From positions 1-32,956 of the forward strand of contig JASANZ010002012.1 of assembly GCA_030849805.1 (NCBI GenBank): 32,956 bases of DNA, in the 5' to 3' direction. Below, in pieces: positions 1 through 9,126 of the stretch. This DNA comes from Sergeia podlipaevii (Eukaryota; Euglenozoa; Kinetoplastea; Trypanosomatida; Trypanosomatidae). Within the stretch, counting starts at the first letter, position 1. Every line of letters begins with the position of its first letter. The translations under genes and the position numbers were made by a program. The notes under the pieces were generated by a model, which worked only from the letters and a program-made list of their open reading frames with translations, was not told the origin of the DNA and searched no databases.

Positions 1-93
1 ATCTCCCCCCCCCCTTTCCTCCTCCTCCCCACTATAACTATATTGTTTCTTTTCCAATTTCATGTCATCATCGGATGCTCGCCGTCACTCGCT

Positions 94-1809
94 TCACTTT
101 TTCCCACCCCTCTTCTTTCTTGGCTGCTCTTGCCCACCGCCCATGATGACTGTGTAGGCCGCGCTGTCCCCAGAGCCCATCCTCTGCTGCAGAGAGGCCT
201 GCATGCGTAGGTTCAGCTCAATCTCCTTGAGCGTGCTTTCCACCTCACTTATCTCTGTCACCAGCTCCAGATCACTGCTCACGTTTTGTCGAATGGCATC
301 CCGCAGCTTTGCTTTCAACTGAGCCTCGTCAGACTCGAGCAGCTGCCCCTCCATCTCAAGCTCTCCGAGCGCCGCCTCCGCCTCCTTGGCGGCACGGTGT
401 GAGAGCAGAATTGCTCCCATGCTTGTGGAGGCAGTAGGGCGAGAAAAAGCACCGCCCGGAGCAGGGAGACGAGTCGTGGCCGCCGCCAAGAGCTCATCCA
501 TGGCTGCATAAGGGCTGCGTGCACTGCTGTTCTCATTACTATACAAAGCTTCCTTCTTTCCGGCAGTGAAGGGAGTTCCTGCCATGCTATTGCCATTGCT
601 AGCAGCAGACGCGGTAGCAACAGTCATGCCCAGTGTATCCTCGTACGTGGCCCTGGCGGCGTCTAACTCTTTCTTCAAAATCGTAGCGTATTGAGTGTGC
701 GAAGTGCTGAGCTTTGTATCATACTTGGCGTTGACCGCCTTCTTCCCCACAAGCTTGAGATCGACCGCCTCATCGTCCTCATCGTCTACGTCCTCCTCCA
801 CAAGCGGCTCTTCACGGTCTGGGAACTGAACACGTGTTGTTACACCCACCGAATCCACAGCGATCACCATGCGATGCGCAAAGCTGTCGCTTTCATAATC
901 CCAAATTTGCTGGGTAAGCAAGTTAATAGAGAAGAAGTGACGACACTGCAGGCAGTGATCCTTGGCGTGCATTGCCTGATACCGACTGCACCCCACATAA
1001 CCACAGAGAAGGCAAATCCATGGATCTCCTGCTTCACGACACTCATGGCACCGCACAACGGTGTCCACTGCTATTGTCCCCCGTTGCTGCGCTTGCTCAT
1101 CCTTGGCGACACTAATATTATTATTATTGCTAACAGTACCATTGCCGTGCTGTTGCTTGCCCTGTTGTACGAACATGTGGCAAACACGGCAGGTAGAAGC
1201 GTAGATGCAGGAGCAGTGCCGCCCACAGCCGCATATCGCTTCATCTGTAAAGTACTCTCTCAAGTTAGCCTCTAGCCTATCTGCACACAGAACGCAGTTT
1301 GGGATAAAATAATGATTTGAAAGAATGTCGGCCGCGCGTGTGCACGATGAAGGCAGTGGGCTACACGGAAATGACTGTATAAACAGCGGCGTCATGCGGT
1401 GCTCTGTGGTCTGGAGTGTCATCGACTCTGCGCAGTACTCCAGGAGCGCTAAAACATTTGTGACGGAGTCACAGCGTAAAATAAGAGCGGCAGAACCAGA
1501 GACGGTGCACAAGGCAGCGTCCGTCACCTCAAAGGACACCTCTGAAGCCTCTCCAATGCTGCTGAGGTAGCTAGATATCTTGTCCGCTGCTCCAGGTGCT
1601 AGATGCAGTCTTTCTTCCAGAGATGCAGAGCACGGAAATAGCAGCAGAACATGTGTAGCAGGGTCATATGGGACGAAGAACTGGCCCTTGAACTCTGTTC
1701 TGCGCAGAAGTAAGAGCTTGCCTGCCTGAAAGAGAACCGGAGTGCTACTGACAGCACCGAGGGTGACTTGCTGTGTCGCCTCCACATCTTCAATAGCATA
1801 TCGCAGCAT
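94..1809 (-). CDS. BRAP2/Etp1-like RING and UBP zinc-finger protein
   Basis: The domain order is that of BRCA1-associated protein 2 (IMP/Etp1 family), a cytoplasmic E3 ubiquitin ligase that binds ubiquitin and modulates signalling. An RRM-like N-terminal region (about residues 45-160) is followed by a RING finger starting at C172 (CVLC, then a compact CGCGRHCSC and CRVC). A UBP-type zinc finger starts at C254 (CHEC, WICLLCGYVGCSRY, HAKDHC). A long acidic and Ala/Ser-rich stretch leads to a coiled coil near residues 475-555 and a basic GGKK tail. The frame stays open to a GTG at 1878, but the first ATG is at 1809, giving 571 aa. That is the start chosen, since eukaryotic initiation needs ATG. 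The RING is cramped, with unusual spacing between its Cys/His ligands, so ligase activity is uncertain. The family assignment is fairly secure; the pathway in trypanosomatids is not known to me. Confidence 0.8.
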   Translation of the reverse strand: MLRYAIEDVEATQQVTLGAVSSTPVLFQAGKLLLLRRTEFKGQFFVPYDPATHVLLLFPCSASLEERLHLAPGAADKISSYLSSIGEASEVSFEVTDAALCTVSGSAALILRCDSVTNVLALLEYCAESMTLQTTEHRMTPLFIQSFPCSPLPSSCTRAADILSNHYFIPNCVLCADRLEANLREYFTDEAICGCGRHCSCIYASTCRVCHMFVQQGKQQHGNGTVSNNNNISVAKDEQAQQRGTIAVDTVVRCHECREAGDPWICLLCGYVGCSRYQAMHAKDHCLQCRHFFSINLLTQQIWDYESDSFAHRMVIAVDSVGVTTRVQFPDREEPLVEEDVDDEDDEAVDLKLVGKKAVNAKYDTKLSTSHTQYATILKKELDAARATYEDTLGMTVATASAASNGNSMAGTPFTAGKKEALYSNENSSARSPYAAMDELLAAATTRLPAPGGAFSRPTASTSMGAILLSHRAAKEAEAALGELEMEGQLLESDEAQLKAKLRDAIRQNVSSDLELVTEISEVESTLKEIELNLRMQASLQQRMGSGDSAAYTVIMGGGQEQPRKKRGGKK

Positions 1810-2375
1810 ACCCCACCACCTCTTCTGTCTGCTATACCTTTTGTATTTCCTTGCTTCTCTCCTCCTGTCTCTCTTCACCCCCCTCCCTCCTCTTTCCTCT
1901 CTTCAGCTAGTTTGAAACCCTTGATTATTCACCCGGTGTTGATATATGGAGATGTATCGAACTACTCCAGTCAAAAGACGTTAGCCTCACATACACACTT
2001 GTCGAGTATTATTTATTGAGAAAGAGAGATAGAGAGAGAGAGAGAAAAAAAAAGAACCAATATATTATACAATCAATAAAAGCAAAAAAAGAAAAAAGAA
2101 AATGATAATTTAAGCTAGAAAACTAAACGAAAAAAAAAGTACATATTAAAGTTGCAAAGAGGGAGAAAACATCTGCCAACCGCATATACCAAGTGAAAAT
2201 GAACTCATGTGCCCATTTATCTACTACAAATGTGAAAGTTGTTTTGTTCCATATGGACGTGCAGTGAGCAAACCTCTATTTTAAAATGTTTTGGACATTA
2301 AGGATCCTATTTGCTGTTGTTGTAAACGTAACCAGACACACAAACGTGCATACGACCCATTCTCCTATCCTCTCT
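1810..2375. other. Intergenic spacer between the zinc-ribbon and BRAP2-like genes
   Basis: The spacer holds the 3' UTR of the zinc-ribbon gene and the 5' flank of the BRAP2-like gene. A GA repeat around 2024-2044, running into an A run, is a pyrimidine tract on the coding strand. The part from 2080 to 2370 is AT-rich, with no ORF or RNA gene I can support. Confidence 0.6.
1998..2056 (-). promoter_or_regulatory. Predicted spliced-leader acceptor for the BRAP2-like gene
   Basis: On the minus strand an almost pure pyrimidine tract (T run, then CT repeat, 2056 to 2020) is followed by the first AG at 1998-1999. This would give a 5' UTR of about 190 nt ending at the ATG at 1809. An upstream ATG at 1992 is followed at once by TGA, a start-stop element. 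Placement is inferred from sequence only. Confidence 0.5.
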
Positions 2376-3110
2376 CTAGTACTTGGTACGCAGGTTGAGC
2401 ACCGTGGAACGCTTGGGTCGCAAAGCGGGGTCCAACTCACCTTCTAGCAGCATCTCTTCCTCCCCTCCTCCCATGCTGCGTGCGTCAGTGAAGCCTTGCT
2501 TGGCCTTTGCTAGGTCAGACCCCGTAGGCTCTGCTGCTGCAGACGCCAATACCACATTTGCAAGCGGCCTCGAGACGCTTTCCATCTCATCACCCTTCTG
2601 CTGTTCACTCGCCTGCAAGTGACGACGGTCGCATGCAGGACAGCCACCACCGCGCACCACACGCTTCTCCACACTAATTTGATACTCCTCACCACACTCC
2701 TTGCAGTGCCACCACACCGCGTCCATGTAGCCAATACCTACTATCTCGGGATAAAGATTGCCAGGGTTCCTTTCGTAGCTCCATTCATCTGCAATATCCG
2801 GTGCCGCAGTGCGGAGGCGCGTGGGAAGGTGAAATCGCTTTCCAATAAACATTTCTACTTTCTTCCGATTTGCAATGCGCAAATGGGAGGCCTTGTGTCG
2901 TGCCGACGTAGCCAGTGCGGTGCCTTGAGTACTTGGGGAGGAGAAAGTGCTCAGATGGGGGGAAAGCGCAAGCAATGACGAGTTTGCTGCCCTGACGCAG
3001 CGATGACTGGGCAGAGTGCAAGCAAAACGGTGGGATTGCATAAAGGCCAAAAAAGGAAAGGAGAAGGAAGAAGCTGCCGCTAAGCGTCTCCGGACATGTG
3101 AGCTCTCCAT
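2376..3110 (-). CDS. Probable mitochondrial protein with DUF4379-type zinc ribbon
   Basis: This 244-aa protein carries one copy of the 'probable zinc-ribbon' domain (DUF4379-like) at about residues 101-163. Visible hallmarks are PDIADEW with W110, the WW at 133-134, the CxxC at C136/C139, VEKR, and the second CPAC pair at C157/C160. The first 85 residues are rich in Arg, Ser and Ala, with few acids and several hydrophobic patches, as expected of a mitochondrial presequence. The remaining C-terminal part is low complexity and ends in a short basic tail. The ATG at 3108-3110 lies about 120 nt behind a good acceptor with no intervening ATG, which supports the start. Several kinetoplastid proteins with this ribbon act in the mitochondrion, so a role in mitochondrial ribosome or RNA biology is a reasonable inference but is not shown here. 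Confidence 0.7.
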   Translation of the reverse strand: MESSHVRRRLAAASSFSFPFLAFMQSHRFACTLPSHRCVRAANSSLLALSPHLSTFSSPSTQGTALATSARHKASHLRIANRKKVEMFIGKRFHLPTRLRTAAPDIADEWSYERNPGNLYPEIVGIGYMDAVWWHCKECGEEYQISVEKRVVRGGGCPACDRRHLQASEQQKGDEMESVSRPLANVVLASAAAEPTGSDLAKAKQGFTDARSMGGGEEEMLLEGELDPALRPKRSTVLNLRTKY

Positions 3111-3232
3111 TTTACTGTCTATTGAACAAAGAAGATACCCCTATATTTTCTCTCCCTCTGTGTGTATGTGTGTAAGTGTGTGAAAGTAAAGAAATGATAA
3201 ATATGTGAAGAAAAAAAAATGCTTTGCAAGTG

Positions 3233-3256
3233 CTGTGAGAAAAAAAAAGAGGGAGG
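3233..3256 (-). promoter_or_regulatory. Predicted spliced-leader acceptor for the zinc-ribbon gene
   Basis: On the minus strand this reads CCTCCCTC, a run of T, then CTCACAG. It is one of the cleanest acceptors in the window. The AG at 3233-3234 gives a 5' UTR of about 122 nt with no upstream ATG before the start at 3110. Confidence 0.6.
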
Positions 3257-3848
3257 ATACAAGGTATAATGCATGATAGTACATATATATCACATAGGTA
3301 CGCAATATTTCAGCTATAAGGCAGTGCCACATGGATGCAGCTAATTGAAAGACATAATGATCTGGCTTGAGTGTTTCGTTATCGCTTTTTTTACCGGTTT
3401 TCTTTGCTGTATCCCCCTCATATCAAACTGTTTTCCCAAAGGAGCAAAAAAAACGCAGTTCCGCTGGCTGTAAAGAAAAGAATTTAGGTCCCTTAAAAAA
3501 AGAGTCGCGAACGCCATCTTTAAGGAAAAAAGAGATGTGATAGACGAAATTGCGATCAAAAAAAAATAAAATAAAAAAAATAACGGTAGCGATGTATAAA
3601 GATAGTGAGGTACTAGAAAAAAAAAGTAATAATAGTGATTGATTTTTTTTTCAAGAGAGAAAATCATGCGCACTCAAGAAGAAGAAAGCTTCTCTCTGTG
3701 GGTGGGCGTGTATATATATTGGATATGCGTGGCGCTGCTGCATTGTCTATACGTTGCGATTCATATTGTGTATCAAAAATATATATATATGAAAATGAAA
3801 CCAAATACTTGTTCATATTAATATTCAACAAATAGGTGTGTTGCTGGT

Positions 3849-3873
3849 ATATATATATATAGAGAGAGAGAGA
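3849..3873. repeat. Compound TA/GA microsatellite
   Basis: A TA dinucleotide repeat passes directly into a GA repeat in the spacer downstream of the thiolase gene. Confidence 0.8.
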
Positions 3874-4185
3874 AAGTCACATTTATTTTTCTCCATTTGT
3901 AAATACGTCTTCACAACCATGAGATGACAAAAAGAAAAAAGGAAAAGAGGGAAGGCCCTCAGATTGACTTTTTCTTCGTCTCCATGATATCCTAAACATG
4001 AATTAAGTTGTCGTTTTTTTTTTCTTATCTTCTCAACTCGGATCTGGCATACACGTGTGGTCTGATATTCTGTGTGTGTGTATTATTATTTCTTTCTTCC
4101 TTTCTTCCGTTTGTAAAAGAAAAAAAATTTTTCAGTCGTCTTCTTCCTTTCACAATATATATATATTGCGTTCGTATTGTTTAGG

Positions 4186-5385
4186 CTACTCGTAGCGGAT
4201 GACCACCTCACCGCTGCCAATGCCACCGCCCACGCAACGAGAGGTGACGCCGATGCGTGCGTTGCGCTTGTGCAGCTGCATGCACATGTCAACCACCTGG
4301 CGGACACCCGTGCAGCCAACGGGATGACCAATGGAGATACCACTGCCCCACTGGTTGACCTTGTTGAGGTCAAGCTCAGGGATATCTTTTGCGGCAGCGC
4401 CGACCAAAGCAGCGAAGGCCTCGTTCATATCGAAGTAGTCGACATCCTGGATCTGAATACCCGCGCGCTTGAACAGCTTTGGCAGAACCTTGAAGGCGCC
4501 TTCAGCCATATATTCCTTAGGCACGCCATAGTTGGCCCAGCCCTTCAGCTCGGCGAGGATGGGGAGGCCAAGCTCCTTCGCGCGCTTCTCCGACGCGATC
4601 ACCACGGCACCCGCGGCGTCGTTAACAGAGCTGGAGTTGGCGGCGGTGATGGTGCCGGTGCCATCGCGCAGAAAGTGAGGCTGCTGCTTGGCGAAGTACT
4701 CGCGGTCAAGCTTCTTCGGGCCCTCATCACGGCTAACGATGAAGGTCTTCTTGCGGTCCTTCACCTCAATAGGGGTCACGTAGTCGAACATGCCGCTATC
4801 CCAAGCAGCGCAGGCGTTCCTGTGGGAGTTATACGCGACCTCGTCCTGCACCTCGCGGGAAACACCGTACTTGACCGCGATGGCCTCCGTAAGAAGGCCC
4901 ATAACGGTCCCGTTCTTACCAATGGTGGGGTCCACAAGGGCACCCTGAAGACCATCGACGAGTGCGTAGTCACCGTACATCTGGCCCTTGGTGCGGCCCT
5001 GAAAGAGCAGTCGAGGAATGCTGGACATGCTCTCCACACCACCCGCCACACCGAGTTCGATCTCACCACATAGAATGCGACGTGCGATGTCGTGCATGGC
5101 AGCGCCACCGCTGGCACAGTTCTCCTGTACTGTGGTGCCGGGGGAAGTGATGGGAGCGCCAAGCTGCTCGCAGACAATCTTCGCAATGTTCATATTGCGG
5201 ATATCTTGGACGCCCTGACCGCATGTGGTGTACTCCACAACCTTAGGGTCGCACTTAGCGCTGGCAACGGCAGCCTTGGCGGCGGTTAGCATGAGGGTGC
5301 GCGCAGGGACGGTGGCGAGGCCACCGCCAGCAGATCCGACGGGGGTACGACCAACGCCACATATGACGATCTTGGAGGCAGACAT
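4186..5385 (-). CDS. Acetyl-CoA C-acetyltransferase (thiolase)
   Basis: This enzyme joins or splits acetyl units at the acetyl-CoA/acetoacetyl-CoA step, feeding sterol-precursor synthesis or finishing fatty-acid and amino-acid breakdown. The 399 residues match the usual length of a biosynthetic thiolase. The catalytic set is complete: nucleophile C90 in QENCASGG, the NEAFAA motif, H354 in GHPVGCTG, and acid/base C384 in RCVGGGIGSG. The protein begins directly with the thiolase strand MSASKIVICGVGRTP and ends in IRYE. It therefore shows neither an obvious mitochondrial presequence nor a C-terminal SKL-type glycosomal signal, and a cytosolic location is the simplest reading. The start is the only in-frame ATG ahead of the fold. 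A 3-ketoacyl-CoA thiolase with longer-chain preference cannot be excluded from the sequence alone. Confidence 0.9.
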   Translation of the reverse strand: MSASKIVICGVGRTPVGSAGGGLATVPARTLMLTAAKAAVASAKCDPKVVEYTTCGQGVQDIRNMNIAKIVCEQLGAPITSPGTTVQENCASGGAAMHDIARRILCGEIELGVAGGVESMSSIPRLLFQGRTKGQMYGDYALVDGLQGALVDPTIGKNGTVMGLLTEAIAVKYGVSREVQDEVAYNSHRNACAAWDSGMFDYVTPIEVKDRKKTFIVSRDEGPKKLDREYFAKQQPHFLRDGTGTITAANSSSVNDAAGAVVIASEKRAKELGLPILAELKGWANYGVPKEYMAEGAFKVLPKLFKRAGIQIQDVDYFDMNEAFAALVGAAAKDIPELDLNKVNQWGSGISIGHPVGCTGVRQVVDMCMQLHKRNARIGVTSRCVGGGIGSGEVVIRYE

Positions 5386-5812
5386 GATGCTGGAAATATA
5401 AATAATAATAATAATAATAGGTATAGGAAAAAAAAAAATTAAAAGGAAGTTTTACAGCGGTAATAGAAACTATCTCTATTTATAGGAGAAAAAGTGTGCA
5501 GAGAAAAGTAAAAGTAAACAAAAAGACAGCTACGATAGAATACTTATGAAGAATTCAAGATAACAGTAATGAAATAATGTAAGGACAGTTAAGATGATGA
5601 AAAAGAATTACAAAATGTTCAAAGAGGAAAAAAAAAAGAAAAGAAAAGAAAAAAAGAGCGCTACCTCCCCGCAAAAGTGAAAACGTCAATAGTTTCAAAA
5701 AGTGTATCTTATGTTGTGTACATCTCGTTTTGCAAAAAAAAACAAAAACAGATAAGGTCACATAAAAATCTTTTGACCGATCTATATCTGTATATATAAT
5801 GCTACTTGTACG
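5386..5812. other. Intergenic spacer between the SNM1 and thiolase genes
   Basis: The spacer contains an AAT trinucleotide repeat just upstream of the thiolase start and a 38-nt pure purine block at 5621-5658, which is a pyrimidine tract for leftward transcription. No coding ORF is supported. Confidence 0.6.
5543..5658 (-). promoter_or_regulatory. Predicted spliced-leader acceptor for the thiolase gene
   Basis: The 38-nt pyrimidine block (minus strand, 5658 to 5621) is followed by the first AG at 5543-5544, giving a 5' UTR of roughly 157 nt. A second AG at 5390-5391 would leave only 4 nt before the ATG, so the upstream site is preferred. Confidence 0.45.
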
Positions 5813-8368
5813 TTAGTGCCACACCTGTCCGGGCTTGTCTATTCCAACCCCATCACTCTCATCATCACTGATCTCAATCACAGCATGATGAACGGCAATG
5901 CACATACAGTCATCATCATCATCGCAATCTTCGCTTTCTCTCTCGACGCGCCGGCGGGTCCTCGCCACTTCTGCCTTGTTAACCCATATACTCAAAGATG
6001 TTTGTTTGCTAGTAGTACCATTACTATTGCTATTGTGAGGAATCGTAACACCGGAGGCCATCACTGTTGAAGCAACTGCCTTCCTATCCACTTTTGTATA
6101 CGTAGTGGCCTCACTCACAATGGTAGAGCAAGTGTCTAGCTGCTGATCAGCAAAGCGCGGGAGTCCACTCTGCAAAGACGTCATCGTATTGGCAACTTCT
6201 CCATTTCGTGCTATACTCGGTGTGTTCCCCATCAAGGTATGGGACTGTGATGTCATTGATATCCTCATGGACGCAGAGGAGTAGGGTATATTGCTGAATG
6301 GATTTACCGCCTTGGTGGCTACATTGGCATCCACATGAGAATTCGCGTGTTCAGCGGCAGCACACACGAATTCCCCCTTCTCTCTGCCAGCACCACTACT
6401 GCAACTAGTGCTCTCACCTAGGCGAGAGAAAGAAGGGAGGGATAGTGGTAGCGAACTTTGAGAATGCGTGGTACACGTAAAAAAGCGTGTAATGGGCTGT
6501 GTATTGGCGTACTTACTGCCAAGTCGAGGCGCTCGCTCCACAAAGAGTGCCTCGTGCTGTGTAAACTGACTTAGCGATACTGTTGGCGTCACACACCTCG
6601 GGTTCACCATCTCCACAAACTGGAGAAGCTCCTGAAAGCTAGAGTGCTCACTATACGGGAGGTTCAGAAGGCCACATCGGTCCGACACACGTTGCGCGCG
6701 GGCGGCCTTCATCCACCCGGTAGGTGCCACGGCAAGCACCTTTGAAAACTGTGTCAACTCGAGCCCAGGCGCGTCGTCCCCCAAGGAAAGTAATCGAGGT
6801 CCAGCAGAGGCTTCCTCTCCACCCTTTGCTTGTGCACGAGACAGTTGCACCCCTTCCGCAGCCGCTAGTGATGGGTATGACACGGCGCTCATCGGAACCA
6901 GAAAGATCGACAAGAGACACCGAGATGGCTGAGACTCAGCAGCAGCGGTGTGTGGGGATGCTGTTGAAGATGAGGATGTTCGTCGTGCATCAAACTGCGA
7001 GACCGGAGTGCCCTCTTCGTTCCCTTCTTCCGCCCATTGCTGCTGAAGACTGTTCGCCGCGAAGAGCGCTCTCCGCACAGTATCATTGCCGTCTACGCCT
7101 GTCATTGCCATGGGTAAGATCACCTCATGCCCTTGCACCACTATCCGCTCCCTCTCTTCTTCCTTCTCTCCAGATAGTGATGATGACGTCACGCGACAAG
7201 TCGGAAAAATTTCGAAATAATCTGCATAGTAGTTCGCCTCCTGCAGCAACTTGAGCTTGTGTTGAGAGACATATATAGGAATGCGATCGCCAAGTCGGGT
7301 ACCAGCACCAGCACTGCCGCTGTTGTTGTTGTTGTTGCCATTCCTCTCTAAAGGCAGAGAAGGGAGAGAAGGCCGAAACGCGTCCTGCACCGCCAGCGCC
7401 ACCCGCTCTTTGCCAATTGTGTAAGTTCCAATCAGGACCGCGCAATGCACATCTTTGCCTTTCTCTATGCAATGGCTCCTACTGCTTCCACTGCTGCTGC
7501 TGCTTTGACTAGTGATGTCTTCGTTAAGCAAGAGGGAGCGCACCGCGCGGACGACGTGCTGGCCAGTTTCCCATTGTGTTGGAAACCTAAATGGGGTGTC
7601 ACAGAAGGTATTGTCAAGAAACAGGGTATCCACGCGACCAGCGATGCTTCTGAGTGTGGGGTGATCGCCAATAAACTGCTCATAAAACGGTGCGGAGTGC
7701 GCAGTGGAATGCGTGTTTGAATAAATGGGGTGTGGGGTCTGAGCAACCTTCTCCGCCCACGCGCGCAGGGTTCCATTATATCTAAAATCGCCAGTGTGAA
7801 TGATAACGCGAGGCTCCTGTCCCTTTTGATGGATCTCAAACACAAGCATTGCTGCTCCTGGGCAGTGGTTTGCGTCTACGAGGCGCACCGTCAGCACATC
7901 TTCGGCAAACCCAGTTGTGGAGGACGCAGGCAGGAGCACCCTCTCACCACTGAAAAGAGAAAAATAATAGTCCACGTTCATCTCAAGGGCCACCACGTAT
8001 TGCGCAGCCACCTCCAGCTCCGCGCAAACCAACGCTGCGGTGGCACGAGAACAATATATGATGCCGCTGTTCCACGTTTTGCTAAGACCAGCGTAGTGGT
8101 CAGAATGAAAGTGGCTTAAGAAACGAATAGCACGCAACGACCGCGAATCTGCGTGACCACCATCGCCATCATCATCGGTCAAATTGAAAAGATGAGCGTT
8201 AGCAAACTTGAAAGCATCGACACGCACCACCACGCGAGCTCCACGATACACCTCACGTGACTGCAAGTAAGCGTTGATTCTTTCTTCTACTGGTTTTGTG
8301 GATAACTCTGCGGAAGGACGGCTTGACAGTTGCCTTTCACGCCGCTTTTCTATCGCCTCAGAGGTCAT
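5813..8368 (-). CDS. SNM1: SNM1/Pso2-family DNA crosslink-repair nuclease
   Basis: This is a metallo-beta-lactamase/beta-CASP 5' exonuclease of the SNM1 (DCLRE1/Pso2) family, which trims DNA at interstrand crosslinks and acts in the nucleus. The metal-binding motif HFHSDH is at residues 86-91. It is followed by LVDANHCPG, the HTGDFR motif and a conserved LDNTFCDTPF block. The DRMBL end of the fold shows PYSEHSSF with H575, followed by a short hydrophobic segment and Pro. Low-complexity Gly/Ser/Asn insertions interrupt the beta-CASP region (around residues 290-470), as is common in trypanosomatid proteins. From about residue 600 the tail is Ser/Thr/Asn-rich and ends in an acidic stretch around VIEISDDESDG, which resembles a SUMO-interaction motif. 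The ATG start at 8368 has no upstream ATG in the predicted leader. Confidence 0.9.
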   Translation of the reverse strand: MTSEAIEKRRERQLSSRPSAELSTKPVEERINAYLQSREVYRGARVVVRVDAFKFANAHLFNLTDDDGDGGHADSRSLRAIRFLSHFHSDHYAGLSKTWNSGIIYCSRATAALVCAELEVAAQYVVALEMNVDYYFSLFSGERVLLPASSTTGFAEDVLTVRLVDANHCPGAAMLVFEIHQKGQEPRVIIHTGDFRYNGTLRAWAEKVAQTPHPIYSNTHSTAHSAPFYEQFIGDHPTLRSIAGRVDTLFLDNTFCDTPFRFPTQWETGQHVVRAVRSLLLNEDITSQSSSSSGSSRSHCIEKGKDVHCAVLIGTYTIGKERVALAVQDAFRPSLPSLPLERNGNNNNNSGSAGAGTRLGDRIPIYVSQHKLKLLQEANYYADYFEIFPTCRVTSSSLSGEKEEERERIVVQGHEVILPMAMTGVDGNDTVRRALFAANSLQQQWAEEGNEEGTPVSQFDARRTSSSSTASPHTAAAESQPSRCLLSIFLVPMSAVSYPSLAAAEGVQLSRAQAKGGEEASAGPRLLSLGDDAPGLELTQFSKVLAVAPTGWMKAARAQRVSDRCGLLNLPYSEHSSFQELLQFVEMVNPRCVTPTVSLSQFTQHEALFVERAPRLGSKYANTQPITRFFTCTTHSQSSLPLSLPSFSRLGESTSCSSGAGREKGEFVCAAAEHANSHVDANVATKAVNPFSNIPYSSASMRISMTSQSHTLMGNTPSIARNGEVANTMTSLQSGLPRFADQQLDTCSTIVSEATTYTKVDRKAVASTVMASGVTIPHNSNSNGTTSKQTSLSIWVNKAEVARTRRRVERESEDCDDDDDCMCIAVHHAVIEISDDESDGVGIDKPGQVWH

Positions 8369-8470
8369 CTATATACAAGTCTATAAAGGAAAAATAATAA
8401 TAATATATTCCTTGGGTGCGCGCTGTTACAAAACGCCTCTTTTATTTTGCTAAATAAAAATGCACAGTTT

Positions 8471-8520
8471 CTATACATATGGGAGGCATTCAAAAGCAGG
8501 ACGGGAAAGAAAAAGGAGAA
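8471..8520 (-). promoter_or_regulatory. Predicted spliced-leader acceptor for the SNM1 gene
   Basis: On the minus strand the tract TTCTCCTTTTTCTTTCCC is followed by a first AG at 8471-8472. The resulting 5' UTR of about 102 nt lacks any ATG before the start at 8368. Confidence 0.45.
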
Positions 8521-9102
8521 ATGTTGAGGATGAAAGATTGTGAAAAACAAAGATTGCATCGAGCGCTCTTTTATAAAAAAAAAACAGAAAAGCTGTTCCT
8601 TTACTGGAAAACACGTGACCACCTCCGCAAGTAGGTGCGTTCAGCCGCCAAGAGAGAGAGGAAGATAATGAAACGCAAGATGGATTTTCTTTGCCCGAAG
8701 CGAAAAAAAAAAAGGCACAAGCACCGAAAAAAAAAAACGCTCGATTGTACGAACGAATTGAATTAGAGAGGAAAACTCTCTCTTTCTCTCCAAAATAGAG
8801 GGATACAATGATAAAAATAGTAGCATATTGGGCATACCTATATGCATGGCAGTACATATATTCCTTTGGGTTTCAATCATACCTTATCACTCACAAAGTA
8901 AAGGAAAAATGATAAATAAATGGAAAACCCATTGGGCAAGACACTGCCACACGTACACACTCACAGATAAGACACATACACATCGCAAGCATACAATCAT
9001 CAGAATCAAAAATAAAGCAAATTTATATTATCATTCTGTGTACTCCCCCATACACTCAGTTTTCAATCATCCATTTTTCTACTCAGCGAGTTCCATCTCT
9101 CG

Positions 9103-9126
9103 CTCTCTCTCTCTCTCTCTCCTCAG
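9103..9126 (+). repeat. CT microsatellite ending in CCTCAG
   Basis: A CT dinucleotide repeat of about 20 nt is followed by CCTCAG on the plus strand. It has the form of a trans-splice acceptor for rightward transcription, although all recognised neighbours are leftward. It may be only a microsatellite in a 3' UTR. Confidence 0.7.

Larger units (their letters stand above)
3111..4185. other. Intergenic spacer between the thiolase and zinc-ribbon genes
   Basis: This AT-rich stretch of just over 1 kb holds the thiolase 3' UTR and the 5' flank of the zinc-ribbon gene. A TA repeat runs directly into a GA repeat (about 3849-3873), and there are many A and T runs. Short ORFs here are AT-driven and have no recognisable protein features. 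Confidence 0.6.

Noticed and set aside
691..1275. 194-codon plus-strand open frame opposite the BRAP2-like gene
   Set aside because: It covers the zinc-finger region of the real gene in antisense and shows no domain.
4177..5073. 298-codon plus-strand open frame antisense to the thiolase
   Set aside because: It lies almost wholly inside the thiolase gene on the opposite strand; its repetitive Ala/His/Val composition is typical of an antisense shadow.
8471..8880. Overlapping minus-strand ORFs of 79-128 codons upstream of SNM1
   Set aside because: They are translations of T-rich tracts (Phe/Leu/Ser), overlap each other in different frames and lack any conserved feature.
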